64,000 nt of DNA from JANQJA01 sp047947185 (GTDB lineage Bacteria > Pseudomonadota > Gammaproteobacteria > Pseudomonadales > Azotimanducaceae), in assembly GCA_047947185.1 (NCBI GenBank), contig CP170502.1, positions 2,666,001-2,730,000 on the forward strand, read 5' to 3'. The notes beneath the pieces are model-generated. The model did not search any database. It saw only the letters and a list, made by a program, of their open reading frames with translations, and was not told the origin of the DNA. The translations under genes were made by a program, and so were the position numbers. Positions 63,937 to 64,000 of this stretch are shown piece after piece; the stretch's first letter is position 1, and each line of letters begins with the position of its first letter.

Positions 63937-64000
63937 GTGAACTGGAGTAATGAGGCAGCGATTGTTGGTATTGGAGAGACTGAGTACACCAAGGGGACTC
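63937..64000 (+). CDS. Thiolase/lipid-transfer-like protein, 5' end only
   Basis: 21 codons from a GTG: NEAAIVGIGETEYTKGT matches the start of SCP-x-type thiolases and the related retro-aldolases (Ltp2-like). It is 15 bases downstream of the MaoC gene, so it would complete the side-chain shortening cycle. The rest is outside the window. Confidence 0.6.
   Translation, partial: MNWSNEAAIVGIGETEYTKGT

Overview
The window looks like chromosomal DNA of an aerobic, free-living gammaproteobacterium, probably marine. That guess rests on gene content, not on any marker gene: CadC-like regulators with TPR repeats, a TonB receptor with an ECF sigma/FecR switch, an arylsulfatase, phytanoyl-CoA dioxygenases, PEP-CTERM-like exported proteins and a cluster resembling steroid or terpenoid catabolism. 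No rRNA, tRNA or CRISPR array was seen.

Layout. 1-12.1 kb: a regulator/serine-hydrolase locus split by a 993-bp direct repeat (989-1981 and 9751-10743). Each copy completes one gene and truncates the other, as after single-crossover insertion of a circle. The inserted DNA carries a four-gene minus-strand operon (lipoprotein, DUF3604 protein, parvulin-type foldase, HupE/UreJ-like membrane protein) and gene remnants. 12.3-14.0 kb: two exported proteins, one with a PEP-CTERM-like tail. 14.2-25.7 kb: a minus-strand uptake and degradation locus with ECF sigma factor, FecR, STN-type TonB receptor, exported esterase, a decayed and an intact sulfatase, and an acyl-CoA dehydrogenase. 26.5-29.5 kb: two ICMT-like membrane methyltransferases divergent from a membrane LytTR regulator, the whole bracketed by 105-bp imperfect direct repeats. 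29.7-37.6 kb: housekeeping and unknown genes (aminopeptidase P, PhyH, VF530, Tat-exported serine hydrolase, a protein with one heme-c motif, a second PEP-CTERM-like protein) and a MITE-like element.

38.4-49.8 kb is mobile-element rich. An intact IS3 element abuts an IS91 fragment. Then comes a MarR-controlled efflux operon (two hotdog proteins, membrane-fusion lipoprotein, RND pump) with twin 18-bp palindromes in its promoter, then IS91 debris and a near-complete but broken IS91 element into which an intact IS1380-type element has inserted (46857-48596, TTAG target duplication). The efflux operon therefore sits between IS91 sequences. 49.8-53.2 kb holds a PhyH protein, dispersed repeats, a SnoaL-like exported protein and two genes that lost their 5' ends at a common deletion point.

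53.7-64 kb is a catabolic cluster: Baeyer-Villiger-type monooxygenase, cytochrome P450 with its 3Fe-4S ferredoxin, MarR regulator, nitronate-monooxygenase-like enzyme, carboxymuconolactone-decarboxylase-like protein, hotdog thioesterase, zinc alcohol dehydrogenase, then divergently a small/large acyl-CoA dehydrogenase pair, MaoC hydratase and the start of a thiolase-like gene. The order suggests oxidation of a cyclic substrate followed by CoA-dependent side-chain or ring degradation.
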